A stretch of DNA of 64,000 nucleotides from Dama dama (lineage: Eukaryota > Chordata > Mammalia > Artiodactyla > Cervidae). The DNA lies in NCBI RefSeq assembly GCF_033118175.1, contig NC_083688.1:4981001-5045000 (forward strand), read 5' to 3'. Below are positions 35,436-48,238 of this stretch, one piece after another. A model generated the notes under the pieces. That model ran no database searches. It was not told where the DNA came from and worked only from the letters and a program-made list of their open reading frames with translations. Each line of letters starts with the position of its first letter. The stretch's first letter is position 1. The position numbers and the translations under genes were made by a program.

Positions 35436-38400
35436 GCAGAAGGTTGTTGAGGAAGAAAGAAAATTGCAGGGGCTCTGAGAGCAGCCCTCTATACAGCCTC
35501 TATAGCCCTCTCATAGAGCCTCACTCTGTGCCCACCCCAACCCCTGGGGGGCATCTGACTTCCTGTCAAAGCTGCAGGCCTGAGCCTGGATCCTTCTCAG
35601 GATGCACCGGGCTTTATAGTTTGATTCAAAGCTCCAATAAGGGGGAAGGAGTCGAATGAGACTGGTCAAGGAGCTTCTGGGGATACTGAGGAGGGATTCT
35701 GCAGCGCAGCGATTGCCTCACATGGGAGTCTTGTGCAGGACACTGGTCCTGGGAGACGCTGGGTGAAATCAAACTGAGTCATATTTGGGAAACGATGGTT
35801 GAGATCCTAAAGCCCTTCCTGGGCAGCATGCAGTGGGCTGAGCTGCCTAGAGCAAAGCGGGGCTTCTCGGGGAGGGCCCACAAACTCCAGGGTTCTCCGA
35901 AGCACCACACCTCCTCCCATCCTCTTTTTGTACATGGTGCCAGGAAGGACCCTTGAATTCCATTCCCATCAAGATTCTGGTGCCTGTTCAGCTTCTCCAG
36001 CTGCTCTCCAAAAGAGCCCTCTTCCCCGCCATGTGGTGAGACACAGGCCACGGGCTCCCAGCTGGAAAAGGGCTGCTGCGGGTACCACTTCGGGCCGGGC
36101 TCCAGGGTGGAGCCATCATGCCTCACGTGAGCCGCAGCCAGGGGCCCCACGGAAGCGGAGGCAGCGTGGAAACAAACTGAGCGAGGAGCCGCAGCTGTGA
36201 TCTGGACCAGCAAACGCCAAGCTCTCCAAGGGCCCACGATCCCATGGGCTCAAAGGGGCTGAACAGTACCCAACCCTGGCTGAGCAGCTCCCAAAAAGGA
36301 GGCTCTTTCCTGCCAGGCTCCCTTTCTTCTTTATAACCAAGGAGCTCTTCAATGACAGCACTTTCCTCTTTACAGAAAAACCTCAGTGCAAGAGGCCTGC
36401 GATCTCTCCAGTGTCCTGGGGGGCCATGTGCGGAGACTGTCGGGGGCCCTGGGGAGCAGGCAGCAAGCACGTGCAGTAGGGGGCTGGGCACGGAGCCTGG
36501 GTACTGAAGACTGGATGAAGGCCCCAGAGCTCTGCTTTCTCTGCCCTATTTCAATCCAAACCACTCAAAACTGACCACTCATGCATGGCTGCCTCTGGGC
36601 ACAAGCCTTCTCTTTTCCAAACACTTAATACATTGCGACCCAGCCACCAAGCCTGCCCTCCCTCCCAACTGCTGAAAAATGAGAGCTGGCTTCAAAAAAA
36701 AAAAAAAAAAAAAATCTGATGTCTAAGAAGGCTGGAGAGTGAAAACGTGGGTGGTACAACAGTAAACTTGGAATAATACACAAGGGAGTCAAAAAAATGG
36801 GAATGGAAAGAACTCTCCTCTCTGCCCTCTGCCCCTCCCTGGCCAGATCAGAAAGATGAGGATGGGGACAGAGGGAGAAAATTCCAGAGGGTTGGCTCCC
36901 CGAAGTGTGCTGTCTGCGAAGCAGTGAGTCAGGCTGAGGAGCGGCTGATGAAGAGGGTGGGCTGCAGGGGTGGCTGGAACAAAGTCCTGCTCCGGTGAGA
37001 GCAAGACTAGATGAGGACTGGGAGTCAGCTCCGGGCATGTCAGTCAAGGAATGTCCTGAGGCCTGTGTTTCTCGGAGGGGCTGCCCTGCTAATGCCGGAC
37101 ACGCAGCAGAGAGGACGCCACCCGGGAGGAGCCACTCTTGGATCACAATCGTGAACAGTTAGGAAGTCCCCGTCTTGAGGACAAAAGAGTCAAGCCTAAA
37201 GGTGGGGATGGCATGCAAGTAATGGAAAACTCCCCCCCCAGGGACCCTGCTGTGGCTGGACAAGAGCTTCCCGGGGTCCGCTCTTCCTTGCTGGGAACAT
37301 CTGTGCCACGCTGTATCAGGATGAGGAAAATGACCAGACCCCTGCCCTCAGGGAGCTAGAACAGTCCAGCGCTAACGAGGTTGATTCATTTCCTGGGATT
37401 TGGAGATGGTTTTAGGTACAGACGTAGGATCCAGCAAAGCCCTAACTCTGGCTCCCAGTTAAGATAAAAATAAATAACTCACTCTAGTTCTAGACAGTCT
37501 AGCATGGCTCGAAGCCTCCTTCACCCAGAGCCAGTGCATGCTACAGATGGGAGGTGCAGCAAAAACCCCAAACACGAAGCAAAGACTCACATACAGAAGA
37601 CAAGTCCCTTAGAGGTGGTCTACTGGGGCAATTTCTCAAACACACTCCCAGGACTTGGAGGCAGTGGGTGGGGCTGGGGGGTGGAGGTGAAGAGGTGAGG
37701 CCCCACTATCTTCACAATTTCTACACCCAACTTCCTTTTACAGCCAACACTGAGGCACAAAGGGGAACATACTTATCCAGGATCATAAAAAGGGCCGGTA
37801 GCAGTCCACTGTTCCCTCGGTTACAAACAAATATGCCAGAGAATGAGGGAAGGGGAGACCAAGATCCAAGCCTGCAGAGGCCCGTGTGCCAGCCGGCAGC
37901 GTTTCAGCCCAGGCGGCCGCTGCCCAGGCCTTCTGGCTTCCTCGGGGTGTGGCCCCCCACTTCCTGTGGCCCAGGGCCTGCCTTACCTGGCAGCACTAAT
38001 GCCGATCTGGAAATCAAGCTGCCGTTACAACTGCTGTTACGAGGCTGGGTCCTTCTCTGACCAAGAGCACGCTCACGTCAAAGGCCCTGGCCTGTGCAAT
38101 CTCAGCCAGATCCTTGAAAGCAGGGTTTTTATTTTCTTAAAGCATGTGAGGGGAGAACAAATGATGCCCTCTATTTGAGATCAATACAGTAATTATGTTG
38201 GACAAGCTCTCAGATCGAACTTCAGGGGAACTGAGACAGCTTCGGGGGATGGCAAGGTGTGAAAACGCAGCGAGAGGAGCTACGGTGTCTCTGGTGCCTG
38301 TGGATGGAGCCCATCTGGCAGCGGGATCCACTTCTTCAGGGAATGTGGTCTTATCTCTGCTGGGGTCGGGGTGGGGAGAGGGGGGGAACACAGCCGCGGC

Positions 38401-41400
38401 TTAGTCCAGTAATGAGCCGGTGCAGCTCTCAAAGCTGGAGGCAGAAGTGTCCCCTAGAAAAGGCCAGACAACTCCTGGCAAGTGACAAAGGTGACTTGAT
38501 TCACAAGATCAATTCTACAACCTCTTCCCAAAATCTAAGGAGCCTCAGAAAAGATACTTAACTCTTACCATATGAACAAATGTCACCAACTTGTCTGAAA
38601 CATATGCATTTTTTAAAAGTGCTGAATGTAATATGGTAAAGCAAGTAACACTGCAATCATTTGATAAAACGGGTCCTGGGGCTTATCTGTTGGGAAAGTT
38701 CCCCCGGAAGCACAAGAAATACCTGTTCCCTGGACTCTACTCTTGACAAGTATTATTCCGAAGTCTCAAGAGGTTAAATAAAGAATGAAAAACACAATTC
38801 TCAGGTCAGAAAGGAGCCTGAAGCACTGGCCACAGCCTTCTGCTTTGCTTCCCGCCTGTGCAGCTCTGCCTCCAAGGCTCATGGCACCTGTGACTGATGT
38901 TCTTGGCAATGACAGTCAAGACACCGGAAGCTGCTGCTCTGGGGCAGAACCTGCCTATCACAAAGGCATAAATCGTCAACATTCATTCTAAACGTGTTTT
39001 GAATTCCTTTCAGCGTGACTCCACAAATAAACAGTCAAGGTGCCTTACTGTTTGTCCATTAGCTTCATTTTCCTTATGGGCCAAGAGGAAATATTTATGT
39101 AACAGAGTGACCAAACACACCTGTCCAGCCATTATTTAAATTCCAACGGCTTCCAGCATAAGGAATGTTCTCAAGTTCTCCGGCAGCTTGGCTCTGTGGT
39201 TACAAGACCTCTTTTTGAAGACTTGAGGAAGGTTCCACAGCATTTCCTCACAAAGGCTAAAGTCAACTTACAAAGAATGATACAAAGTATTTACTCCAAC
39301 AAAAATATATTATTGTGTGGTTCTCAGTGTGGAAGGGTAAACAAAGTGGCAAATACTGCTCTAAGAGATAATACAGAAAGGAAGACAAAGCAAAGCAAAG
39401 TAACTTTTCTTAATTACGAAGTAAATGCTGAGATTATCTGCAGCATGGTGACCCAAATTCTCAAACATGCCCTTCCAATGCTCGCCTACACATGCAGGTG
39501 CGACTTGAACAGCTAGCAGACTCCTCAGCCCAATTAGCTCAAAAGCTAGACTTGGAAAAAACCCACAAATGTTCGTGATGGAGGAGTTTTCTGTTTCCCT
39601 ACTAGGTTCTTTGGCCCTCAGGACTCTGTTGCTCTGTGAAATGCCAAAGTGTTACCTTTTTACAAAGGTCTGTGACTTGGATTTTAATGAATAAAGGACT
39701 CATTAATAATCAAATCCCCAGCCAAAATTGATATCTACACACTGCCTGGGTTTTGGGGGTGGCAAACTGCCAGCCTTCACAACCAGAAACAGGTGGTGAT
39801 ATCTAGCCTGCACCTGGGGTAGTAGGGTGGCAGGCACACAGGCCACTGGCAAAGGGCTGAGAATCTTCTTACAGTGAAAATGCTGTGGTTGTTCTTGAGA
39901 TTGAACTTTGGTCCCAATCCCCTGTAACACTGAATAAACTGAACATTCAAATGCCAGAGAGAAAGGATGTGACACTCCTTCGTGATTCTGAAACAGGAAA
40001 GGCAGGCTCCAATGCTTATTTCACCTCAGCAGTTTGTTTAGATAGACATAAATCACCTCTTGGGTATTTAAAATGGGTTATTCAATCCTAGCATTCACTT
40101 GAAATATTAACCAGGGTCTGGTCAGCAAGCCCATGACTACACAGACCAACCAACTGGATCTTTAGGGTATTAACAGATTGCAAGGAATTCCCTGGTGGCC
40201 CACTCTCACCACTATGGGCCTGGAGTTCAATCTCTGGTCCGAGAACTAAAGTCTCAGAAGCTTTGCAGCAAGCTCCCTCACCCCCGAAAAAAGGAATTAA
40301 AAATGGAATAAAAAATTGGCTCTGGATTCTGACATCACAGAAACAAAGCGACGTTCACTTCTTTTTTAATTGGGCAAAAAGGTTAACTGTAATTCTAGCC
40401 AACAAAGTCCATTAATATGCGGAACTAATACACAGATACTCCCTCTGGGAATGAAGACATCCAAATGGTGACCCACACCCCAGGGAGGTCACAACTTTGT
40501 ACAGAATGGCATGTGGCACTGGTAAGATTGGGATTGAGGCATGGAAAGAAATATAACAGGGGAAGGGGGTGGCAGTGACCTCAAGCTTCATTTTGCCTTT
40601 CACAGAAGACTCTTAATAATAATAAAAGACAGAAACAAACACATACCAGACATGAGAAACCTGATGGAGAGTCTTTGCACCTTAGTGTGTTCATCAGCTG
40701 AGAAGACAGTTGATCTCCATCAGCACAGACAAGGCAAGAATGGACTTTAGGTTCCACGCGGTGCCTGTTCTCCCTGTACTAAATGGTGAGGTGGTGATGC
40801 GGGCCACAAAATATATGTACGCAATACTGCGTTAACTCTGGGGACTGGGGCTGGGAGAGTCCAGCCCAAGGCTTCTCAGCAGGGGTGGCCTGTGCATGCT
40901 CTGGGGCCTAAGCATTTCTAATAAATCTTCACAGTGCTGCTGGTCCTACGGGGGCCACAGACATCACTCTGAGTTGGGCGGGTAGAACGCGGTTAGGCTG
41001 GGGGAGCCCACCCCACTCCCAGCCATTCTACAAAGTTAACAAAGGAGCCAGTACTGGCTTATCAGCCTTAAAGACTTTTATCACAGGCTGTTATTTTGTA
41101 CCAATGCATGAGGGAAAAAGACTCAAGTAACACATTGGAAACAGATCAACAGCAAACTGGGAAAGGGTATAAGATTTCCAGGGACTACTGACATGTTTAT
41201 GTCAGTCCTCAGAAAGAACCTTGTCTGGCCAAACAGCTTCTTAGTAGGGAGAAGGAAGCAGCTGCCTCAAGCCCTAAGTGAACCACACACAGGTCTTTAC
41301 CCTGGGAAAGGAGCAGTGCTTGGCATGTTATTTTATGTTCAGCTTCATGGGGTGGTGGTGGGGGTGGGGCGGGGGCGATCTAAAATCAGAAGAGGAGTTC

Positions 41401-42924
41401 ATGGCCTAAACCAGGAGTCCTTCTTTCCCCTGTGTCGACCTCAGGGTGGGACCCACAGGTTCCAAGGATGCATGGTTTCTGAGGGTCCTGTGTGCAGTAC
41501 ACTCACACAGACTCGTTAAAACACCCCCTGCCTCCTCAGGGGCACAGACTAGAGACTGCAAACACAGAGGGAAAACACAGGCAAGGAGTTGTAACGTTAC
41601 CAAACTGCCACAATTACTCTGATAAAAAAAGAGCTGTTCAAAAGGGATGCTGACAAGGTTCAGTTCAGTCGCTCAGTCGTGTCCGACTCTCTGCGACCCC
41701 ACGAATCGCAGCACGCCAAGCCTCCCTGTCCATCACCAACTCCTGGAGTTTACGCAAACTCATGTCCATTGAGTCGGCTGCCAAGGTTACGGGTTCTCAA
41801 ATTGAAACCTGCCTCCCCCATCCAGGATTTCAGTTTAAATTTTCAGAAAAGGAAGGGGTTAAAAAAAAAAAAAAAAGAAAAGGCCAAGCAAAACCCCAGG
41901 CTAAACAAAGTGTTAGCAAGGGAGATGTCTGAGTCAGCATTTCGGCCCCAAACTCTAGAGTACGCACATACTCAGAGAAAACAGAGAAACAAGCTCCAGT
42001 CTTCAATTCCATTTGAAAATCTTAAGATGTCTCAAGAATACTGTTTTGCTTCTATGTTGCTAATCAACAATAATCCTGAATTGAAGAACAGGGCACACTC
42101 CATCCACACATTTTTTTCTTTGTTAAATAATGTGATGTAGATCTTTTCTGGGCGTTTCAGAAGAATGCTTTGAAAAAGAGAGAAAGTGAGGGAATTCCCT
42201 GGCTGTCCAGTAGTTAAGACTCCGTGCTTCCAATGTAGAGGGCATGATGGGTTCCATCCCTGGTCAGGAAATAAAGATCCCACATGCTATGCAGCACAGC
42301 AAGAGAGAAGAGAGGGGAGTGTGATTCAGAGATGGGATCTGGAGGCTGGGAAGATGAAACTTTATATATAAAAATCTGTGTTATCATCCAAATGGACTTC
42401 AGGCCATTTTACACTTCTGATAAGGTGGTCAGATTTCTCCAAAGGGCAAGGTGTTATTTGATTTCCCACTTCTGAATAATGGGTTTTTTTCATAGCTCAG
42501 TTGGTAAAGAATCCACCTGCAGTGCATCCCGGTTTGATTCCTGGGTCAGGAAGATCCCCTGGAGAAGAGTTAGGCTCCCCCACTCCAGTATTCTGGACTG
42601 GAGAATTCCATGGACTGTATAGTCAACGGGGTCGCAAAGAGTCGGACACGACTGAGCAACTTTCACTTTCCTCTGAATAATAGCAGCACTGGAGGATGCT
42701 ATCACGTGCAATACATTCGCCACCCCTTCTGCAATGCATGAAAGTGAACAGCCTTGGGAGATAAAAATGACACACGAGCCCCTGGCTCATTGCAGGAGAC
42801 ACACAGGTGCCACCTCCTCTTCCCAATACTGAGCGAGACCAACCACAGGCAGCGTGTGAGGGGGGGTGCCCTGGGGCTGACACAGGAGTCTGATCTGAAG
42901 ACACTTTCCCACAATTACAGCAAG

Positions 42925-43443
42925 TTCTTCACTTTCATGCTTTATTGAAAGTAAAATATGAATCAAAGACAGGTACTGGTAAGCAGGTTATGTCTCTAAA
43001 GAATCACTTTTAGTTCAGAGCAGAATGCTGTCCCATCTACTGTGATACAAATTCTTCATGGACCAATGCATCTGGTATGAAACTCGAGCAAGGAAATAGA
43101 ACGGAACTGTACTCCCTCCCGCGACTATAAATCTCATATGTAAACATGATTTACTGATACTGCTACTAAACTTGCTCAGTCTCTCACTTGCCCCTTCCCT
43201 CCCACCACCCCCCTTAAATATAAAATCTGAAACATTTCCTTCAAGTCTGACGGCCTTCAGTGCAATCTGCTTTATTTGACATAAGGCATTTTGGGACAGT
43301 CACTTTTTTGAATGGTTTTCTGCCTTTTGGAAGAGTCATGTAATGGTTTAATTCTTAAATCCACCTTTTCTTTAATGCCCTAACATGTCAAACTCCTCTT
43401 CCCTTCTGGTCATTTCTGAGCAGTCAGCAAGTGTTCAAAAAGA
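42925..43443 (-). other. USP48: USP48 3' untranslated region
   Basis: Follows the TAA at 43444-43446 in the last exon. AATAAA signals lie on the minus strand at 43271-43276 and 42941-42946. The second would put cleavage near 42925, the first near 43255. Both may be used. The UTR is free of SINEs up to the distal signal; the nearest is the Bov-tA ending near 42672. Confidence 0.7.
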
Positions 43444-43466
43444 TTAATGTCCAAGTAGACCAGTAC
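43444..43466 (-). CDS. USP48: USP48 last coding exon (C-terminus and stop)
   Basis: After the acceptor TTTCCCCAG the exon reads GT ACT GGT CTA CTT GGA CAT TAA. This completes a Gly codon and gives TGLLGH-stop, the C-terminus I recall for human USP48. Only 23 bases are coding; the rest of the exon is 3' UTR. Confidence 0.95.
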
Positions 43467-44508
43467 CTGGGGAAAGAAACACATGTGGAGGCACAGTTGT
43501 GAACTGCAAGGTTAAGGGTTCAAGTATCCCATCTGCATCACCAACAGGGAATATTACAACTTAGTGAGTAAGCACAGAAACCCTTTGACATTGAAAATAA
43601 GAAAATATATCAGCAGACTCCAGGCTTTCGGCAAAAGTACATTTCTATTGAAAGCCATGTGACTCCTGTGCATTATCTTCACACAAGGTAATCAAATTTT
43701 ATTGAAGCTTTCATTTGGTGGCCGTTTTTCATAAAAAAAAAAAAAAAAAAAAAAACAACAGTTCTGCTTTGTCTGTTTTGTTTTAACCACTTCAGGAGTT
43801 CCCTTGTAGTAGGAATGTGTAGACAAAAAGCTGCACTGAGAGGGAGGCTTTACTGAGGCCAGTAGCTTGACTCACTCGTTCGCAAAGAACCCCTGGTATT
43901 TGATTAAAAAATCACAACCTGTCAGGGACCTCTGGACTAGGCCACAAAGAATCAAAATGGCAACAGTTAAATCTGTAAAAGTCAAAGGTCTGAATTCAAC
44001 TGTGTGCACAACCCTAGTGGCCAGGATGCAGGAGAAGGCATCGCTGTTTACCCATTTAAAGCGATAATCCAAGAGATAGCTTAATCCTACATAGAGAAAT
44101 GAAACCTTTTCATTGAACCTAATGTTCAGCAGATTCTTCTCCTCTAGTTCTTATCAGTTACAAACTGTTTTGCTCTAAGATGGGACTGATAAGAGGAACT
44201 GGAAAAAGGTTAAGTATAAAAATGAAAATGCCACTAGCTAAGTGCCCAACTTCACCCCAAAACGAGATAGAAAAAGCACAGTGGACAGCTGGCAGTAGAT
44301 ACATCTAACACACAGGCCCGACCTGAGGCTTGAGTGCTGATACAGATAATGAAGAAGCTTGAATAAAAAATGCATTTAACTAAAATTAATTTCAGTCATG
44401 AGACTCAGATTGAATTAAATTTTAAAATCAAATTATAGGCTTCACATTAATAGAAAATTACAGTATGACTGTGACACTCATGAACAAAACATGACAAATG
44501 TAACTTAC

Positions 44509-44535
44509 CTTTAAACCCTTCTTCTGGCATACACA
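44509..44535 (-). CDS. USP48: USP48 27-base micro-exon (VCMPEEGFKG)
   Basis: Acceptor TTCCAG and donor GTAAGT flank 27 bases that read TG TGT ATG CCA GAA GAA GGG TTT AAA G, completing Val at the start and beginning Gly at the end. Being a multiple of three, it can be skipped without a frame change, which would remove nine residues near the C-terminus, after the ubiquitin-like domain. Confidence 0.95.
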
Positions 44536-46635
44536 CTGGAAGGAAAAAAAAAAAAAAAAGAATTCCAAATTGAAAAGACTGTTGCTACAGACAGCAGTAA
44601 GTTCACTTCAATGCCTAAGGATGAAAAGTTTAAAATAGCTTTTAATAACCTTACTCACCTATAAAGGTTACCTTTGAAATTATGGATAATATCAAATGAC
44701 AATCTTTGTTTTCATTTTTATCAAAGCAATACACATGCATCATTGAAAAAGACAAACACTGGGAGAACCAGGGATGTGACTGGAGCCAACATTCTGCGTG
44801 ACTGGGGAGGGGTGGGGGGCCCCTGCCTCCTGTCCACACTCTACAGGGAACAACTTTTGGCCTCTGCAGCCACGTCTTCTGGTATTTAACCTCTGCATTT
44901 CTAGATGCTTATGTCGCTAATTCATAATTTCTGGTAATACCTAATAGTTTCCTCAGTCAAAGACAGAACCACCTCTAACGTAACACGCGGCCCCTAACCA
45001 TCCTCCGGACACACTGGTATTTTTTGTCATTAAGCCAATCTCCAGTGTTTACGCTGTTTTTTTACTCCTTAACAGTGTCCATGGTTGAACCCTCGGGGGC
45101 ACCTTGGTGATCGTTCTTGTCTGGTGTGTCTCTGTCTTTCTGGGGTTGGTAACTGCTGCATTATTTATCTTTCATTTTCTCTGTGCCGTCTCTGATTCAA
45201 GGGTAAACTCCACAAGACCGTCATCTGTCACTTCCACTTTTCCCAGGGAACATGCTCCAATCTGGAGTGGGAGTGCTCAACACCTACTGCAGCGCTTCAC
45301 TCCTGGAACTGCCCCCCTGCCATCCTAGGGCATCTACTCCTGTGTTGGATCCCTGTTTTCAGGCTCCACTGTTGACTTCTTTCTTTTCACTCTCGTTTAA
45401 CAGAGTACACCCTCCCAGAGTAAATGGTAGGTGAGAAAGAAACTTTTTAAGGCCTTATATTCACAGAGCCACCAAATGCATGTAACAGAATAGTCTAGTC
45501 AGAGAATTCTAGACTGCAGCTCACACTTCCTCATTCTCCTGTGGGCACTGGCCCATTGGTTTGTCCTTGACTCTTCATCTCAGGATTATGACTGGTTTTT
45601 CCTTCCATACCTCTAGATGTTTTTAGGATCTTAATCTCTAGATTTGCACTTAATTGTACCCGGGCCTTGGTGCTCCCATTTTTAGTTTCATGAACTGTTT
45701 TCTGTTCTCTGAATGTTCCCAACATACAGACTCTTATTTGCTCTCTCTCTCATACTGTTTACAGTCACTTTTAAAGCCTTCTTGTCCTTCCTGCACTGTC
45801 TACTTCCTGTTCAGCCTGTTGACTGATGTCTTTCGGTTCCACGCTGCTCTCTGCCCCGCTGTCCGGAGTTCTCTGGCTGTCCACTCCCACCTACAGAAGT
45901 GAGAGGGACTAAAAAGATGTCTCAAAACTGTCTGGTGGGCAGTGGTGGGCATCACCCAAAGGTCACCTGGGAGACGAACTACTTTTGAAAAAATATCTGT
46001 AGGCTATTTTCTGGAATTGCTCTGGTTTCCCTAGAGAAGGATCTCTTCCCTCCACTGTGGGAGGTAAGAGATGGGCCACCAGTGTTTGAACAAAGGCCTG
46101 GTCTCCCTATTTGGTAGTAACACGTCTCATTCTCACCTTACTCGTTTAATTTCTTCGAAGAAACACAAACTCTACAGGTCAAGAAGAGGCACTGAATGGA
46201 CATAAAGGGGAGGGCTGTGAGGATCTGTGAGGTGGTGAGTTGTCTAACTGCTTCTTACACAGCTTCCGACCTGCCTTTGGCTTCAGACCTCACTCCTATG
46301 CTCAAAGGCACCTGCGGCATCTAATTCCTGTGTACCTCCAGAGGCCCCACAATTTGAATTAGCTCTGCTTTTCGTTGACCTCTTCTATCTGCAGACTTGT
46401 ATCTGTTTCAGTTTCCTACAGTGAACTAAATAATACTACTCTTTCCTCCATTTTCTAAATTTTCATAGATACCATTCTTTAAATAGCAGTAGCTATTTAA
46501 GATTCTACCTTAGCATGGAGAAGCTTTATTCAAGCTTAAAAGTAAGAACACCATAGACTAAAGATTCAATAACTAAAACCCCACCATCATTGAACAAGTA
46601 CCTCAACAAATTCCCCAAACAAACTGGTCTTTTAC

Positions 46636-46684
46636 CTTGCATGACATCGTCCATTGCAGCATAATCTGCAATTGGTTCATCAGC
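46636..46684 (-). CDS. USP48: USP48 exon: end of the ubiquitin-like domain (ADEPIADYAAMDDVMQ)
   Basis: Acceptor TTTTCTAG at 46685 and a GTAAAA donor at 46635 flank 49 bases encoding ADEPIADYAAMDDVMQ plus the first base of the next codon. This acidic tail closes the ubiquitin-like region and matches human USP48 as I recall it. Confidence 0.95.
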
Positions 46685-48112
46685 CTAGAAAACAAATGAA
46701 GACAATTCAAAACCGCAAGGGAATGGAAGCCAGGATGAGAATGCCCAACCTCCTAACACAAAAGGCTGGCCCCGGAGTTGACCAGTATGTTGCTCCCAGA
46801 CACAAACACTGTCCAGGGGAAAACAGGGTTCAAGCCATAGCTGGCGACATCCAGGATGAACAAATGGTGCCCTGTCAATGGTGGATTGAGACTCACCACC
46901 CCCATAACTGCACAGACTGCACAATGGATGTGGCATTGCTTTCTTGCCCCTCAAACACCTTTAGATGCAGAAGGGTTCAAATATCCTCATTTAATGGATA
47001 TGATTTCAGGTGCCAATGATGACAGTGTGAGTTGGGAGAAGCAAAATCAGTATGGTCCTCGAAAAATGCCGATTAAGTTAAAAATACATTTTCATCCTTC
47101 CCCACCATCAAGAATAAAACAGCCATGTCCTTTAAAAGGCAGAAGCGAGTGCTGAGTCCAAGCTTATGGTAGGATTAGCTTCAAGGGCAAAGAGGACAAC
47201 AACCAATACAGACTCCAGTTGCCCACCTGAAGTGCAAACCCATTAGTGACACAGGCTGCTTCTAGGATTTTAGATCAGGCTCTTCTGATTCAGCGAAAAA
47301 AAAAACAGGTTTTCAGAGTTAATTCCACAGAACCTACAGTTCCAAGAAAAGCAAGCAGAGGGAGGGGGCGGGGAGCAGGATGAGGGGTGTGTGTGTGTGT
47401 GTATGTGTGTGAAGGGCCAGATATGGACCCGCATCACCACTTCCAGGGCCTAACTTTATCTGGCCAGAATTGAAGCTCTGCCTACGAACAACATACTCCC
47501 CAGTTCAAAAACCTGCAGAATATTCTAACACATCATGCAGGGGGGATGCTTCTAGCCACCCAGAAACAACAGTGACAATCAGGCCCTGCCTGAGGGAGAG
47601 TAGACCTGGGCTAACCAGGCTGGTTCAATGAATCTTCATCCGTGACAAAGTCTCAGAAGCCCCGGGTTTCTAAAAACACACCTACCTCTTTTAAACCTTT
47701 TCTCTCCAAGGTCAATTTTCATGCTCTGGATAAGAATCTCACTAAGCCAACCAAAAGTATTTTGATTACTGTGGCCAAGCCTTGAGTCTTATGTTTCTTT
47801 TTGAGGTTAACTAGCTGGTACTTCTGAGGAGGGGGGGATGTTTTAATAGGTAGAAGTACAGTTAAGTAATTCACCGATCCAGAATTTAGGGAGGAGGTTA
47901 AATTTAGATTATTTTAAACAAGAATTATGAAAAGCCCGCAAGACCCAGTGACTGTCATGACCGAGTCTCTTGAGGCTCATCCAGAGAGGCGGCAGACTCA
48001 CAGAAGTAGCTTCTTACCACACCTGCCGAGGACCTGGGAACTGTAACCACCACCGCACCCAGTTTACACAGGAGAATCCCCTGAATCCCTCAGGTACAGA
48101 GCCGTTCCTTAC

Positions 48113-48238
48113 CTTTAACAAAATCACAGATTCAGGAATGACGCCTAGGGTTCCGAGGGTGGCACAGTCATCGCTTAAAATCTTTCCATCAATTGACAGG
48201 TTCTGGTCAAAAGGAGCAACTGAAAACGCATGCATGAT
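48113..48238 (-). CDS. USP48: USP48 exon: ubiquitin-like domain core
   Basis: 126 bases encode [20 protein letters not shown], then [20 protein letters not shown] and LK. The pattern (helix, then a 'dQ-L-dGk-L-dd-TL---gI--gs-I-L' signature) is that of a ubiquitin-fold domain. Exon phase is 0 at both ends, with acceptor GGCACAG and donor GTAAGG. In USP48 this C-terminal domain follows the DUSP repeats; it lacks a terminal Gly-Gly and so is not a conjugation substrate. Confidence 0.96.

Larger units (their letters stand above)
33321..42924. other. Intergenic region between RAP1GAP and USP48
   Basis: No exon, conserved family or RNA gene is recognised here. Content is repeats: the CHR SINEs and split MER5 listed separately, a CHR-like fragment at about 40187-40300, another MER5-like piece at about 40900-40985, a partial Bov-A2/BovB end at 41661-41781 flanked by CAAGGTT, a CHR SINE at about 42190-42310, a Bov-tA at about 42495-42672, and A-runs at 36694-36713 and 41860-41876. 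The left 700 bases are still CpG-rich and may belong to the RAP1GAP promoter region. Confidence 0.75.
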
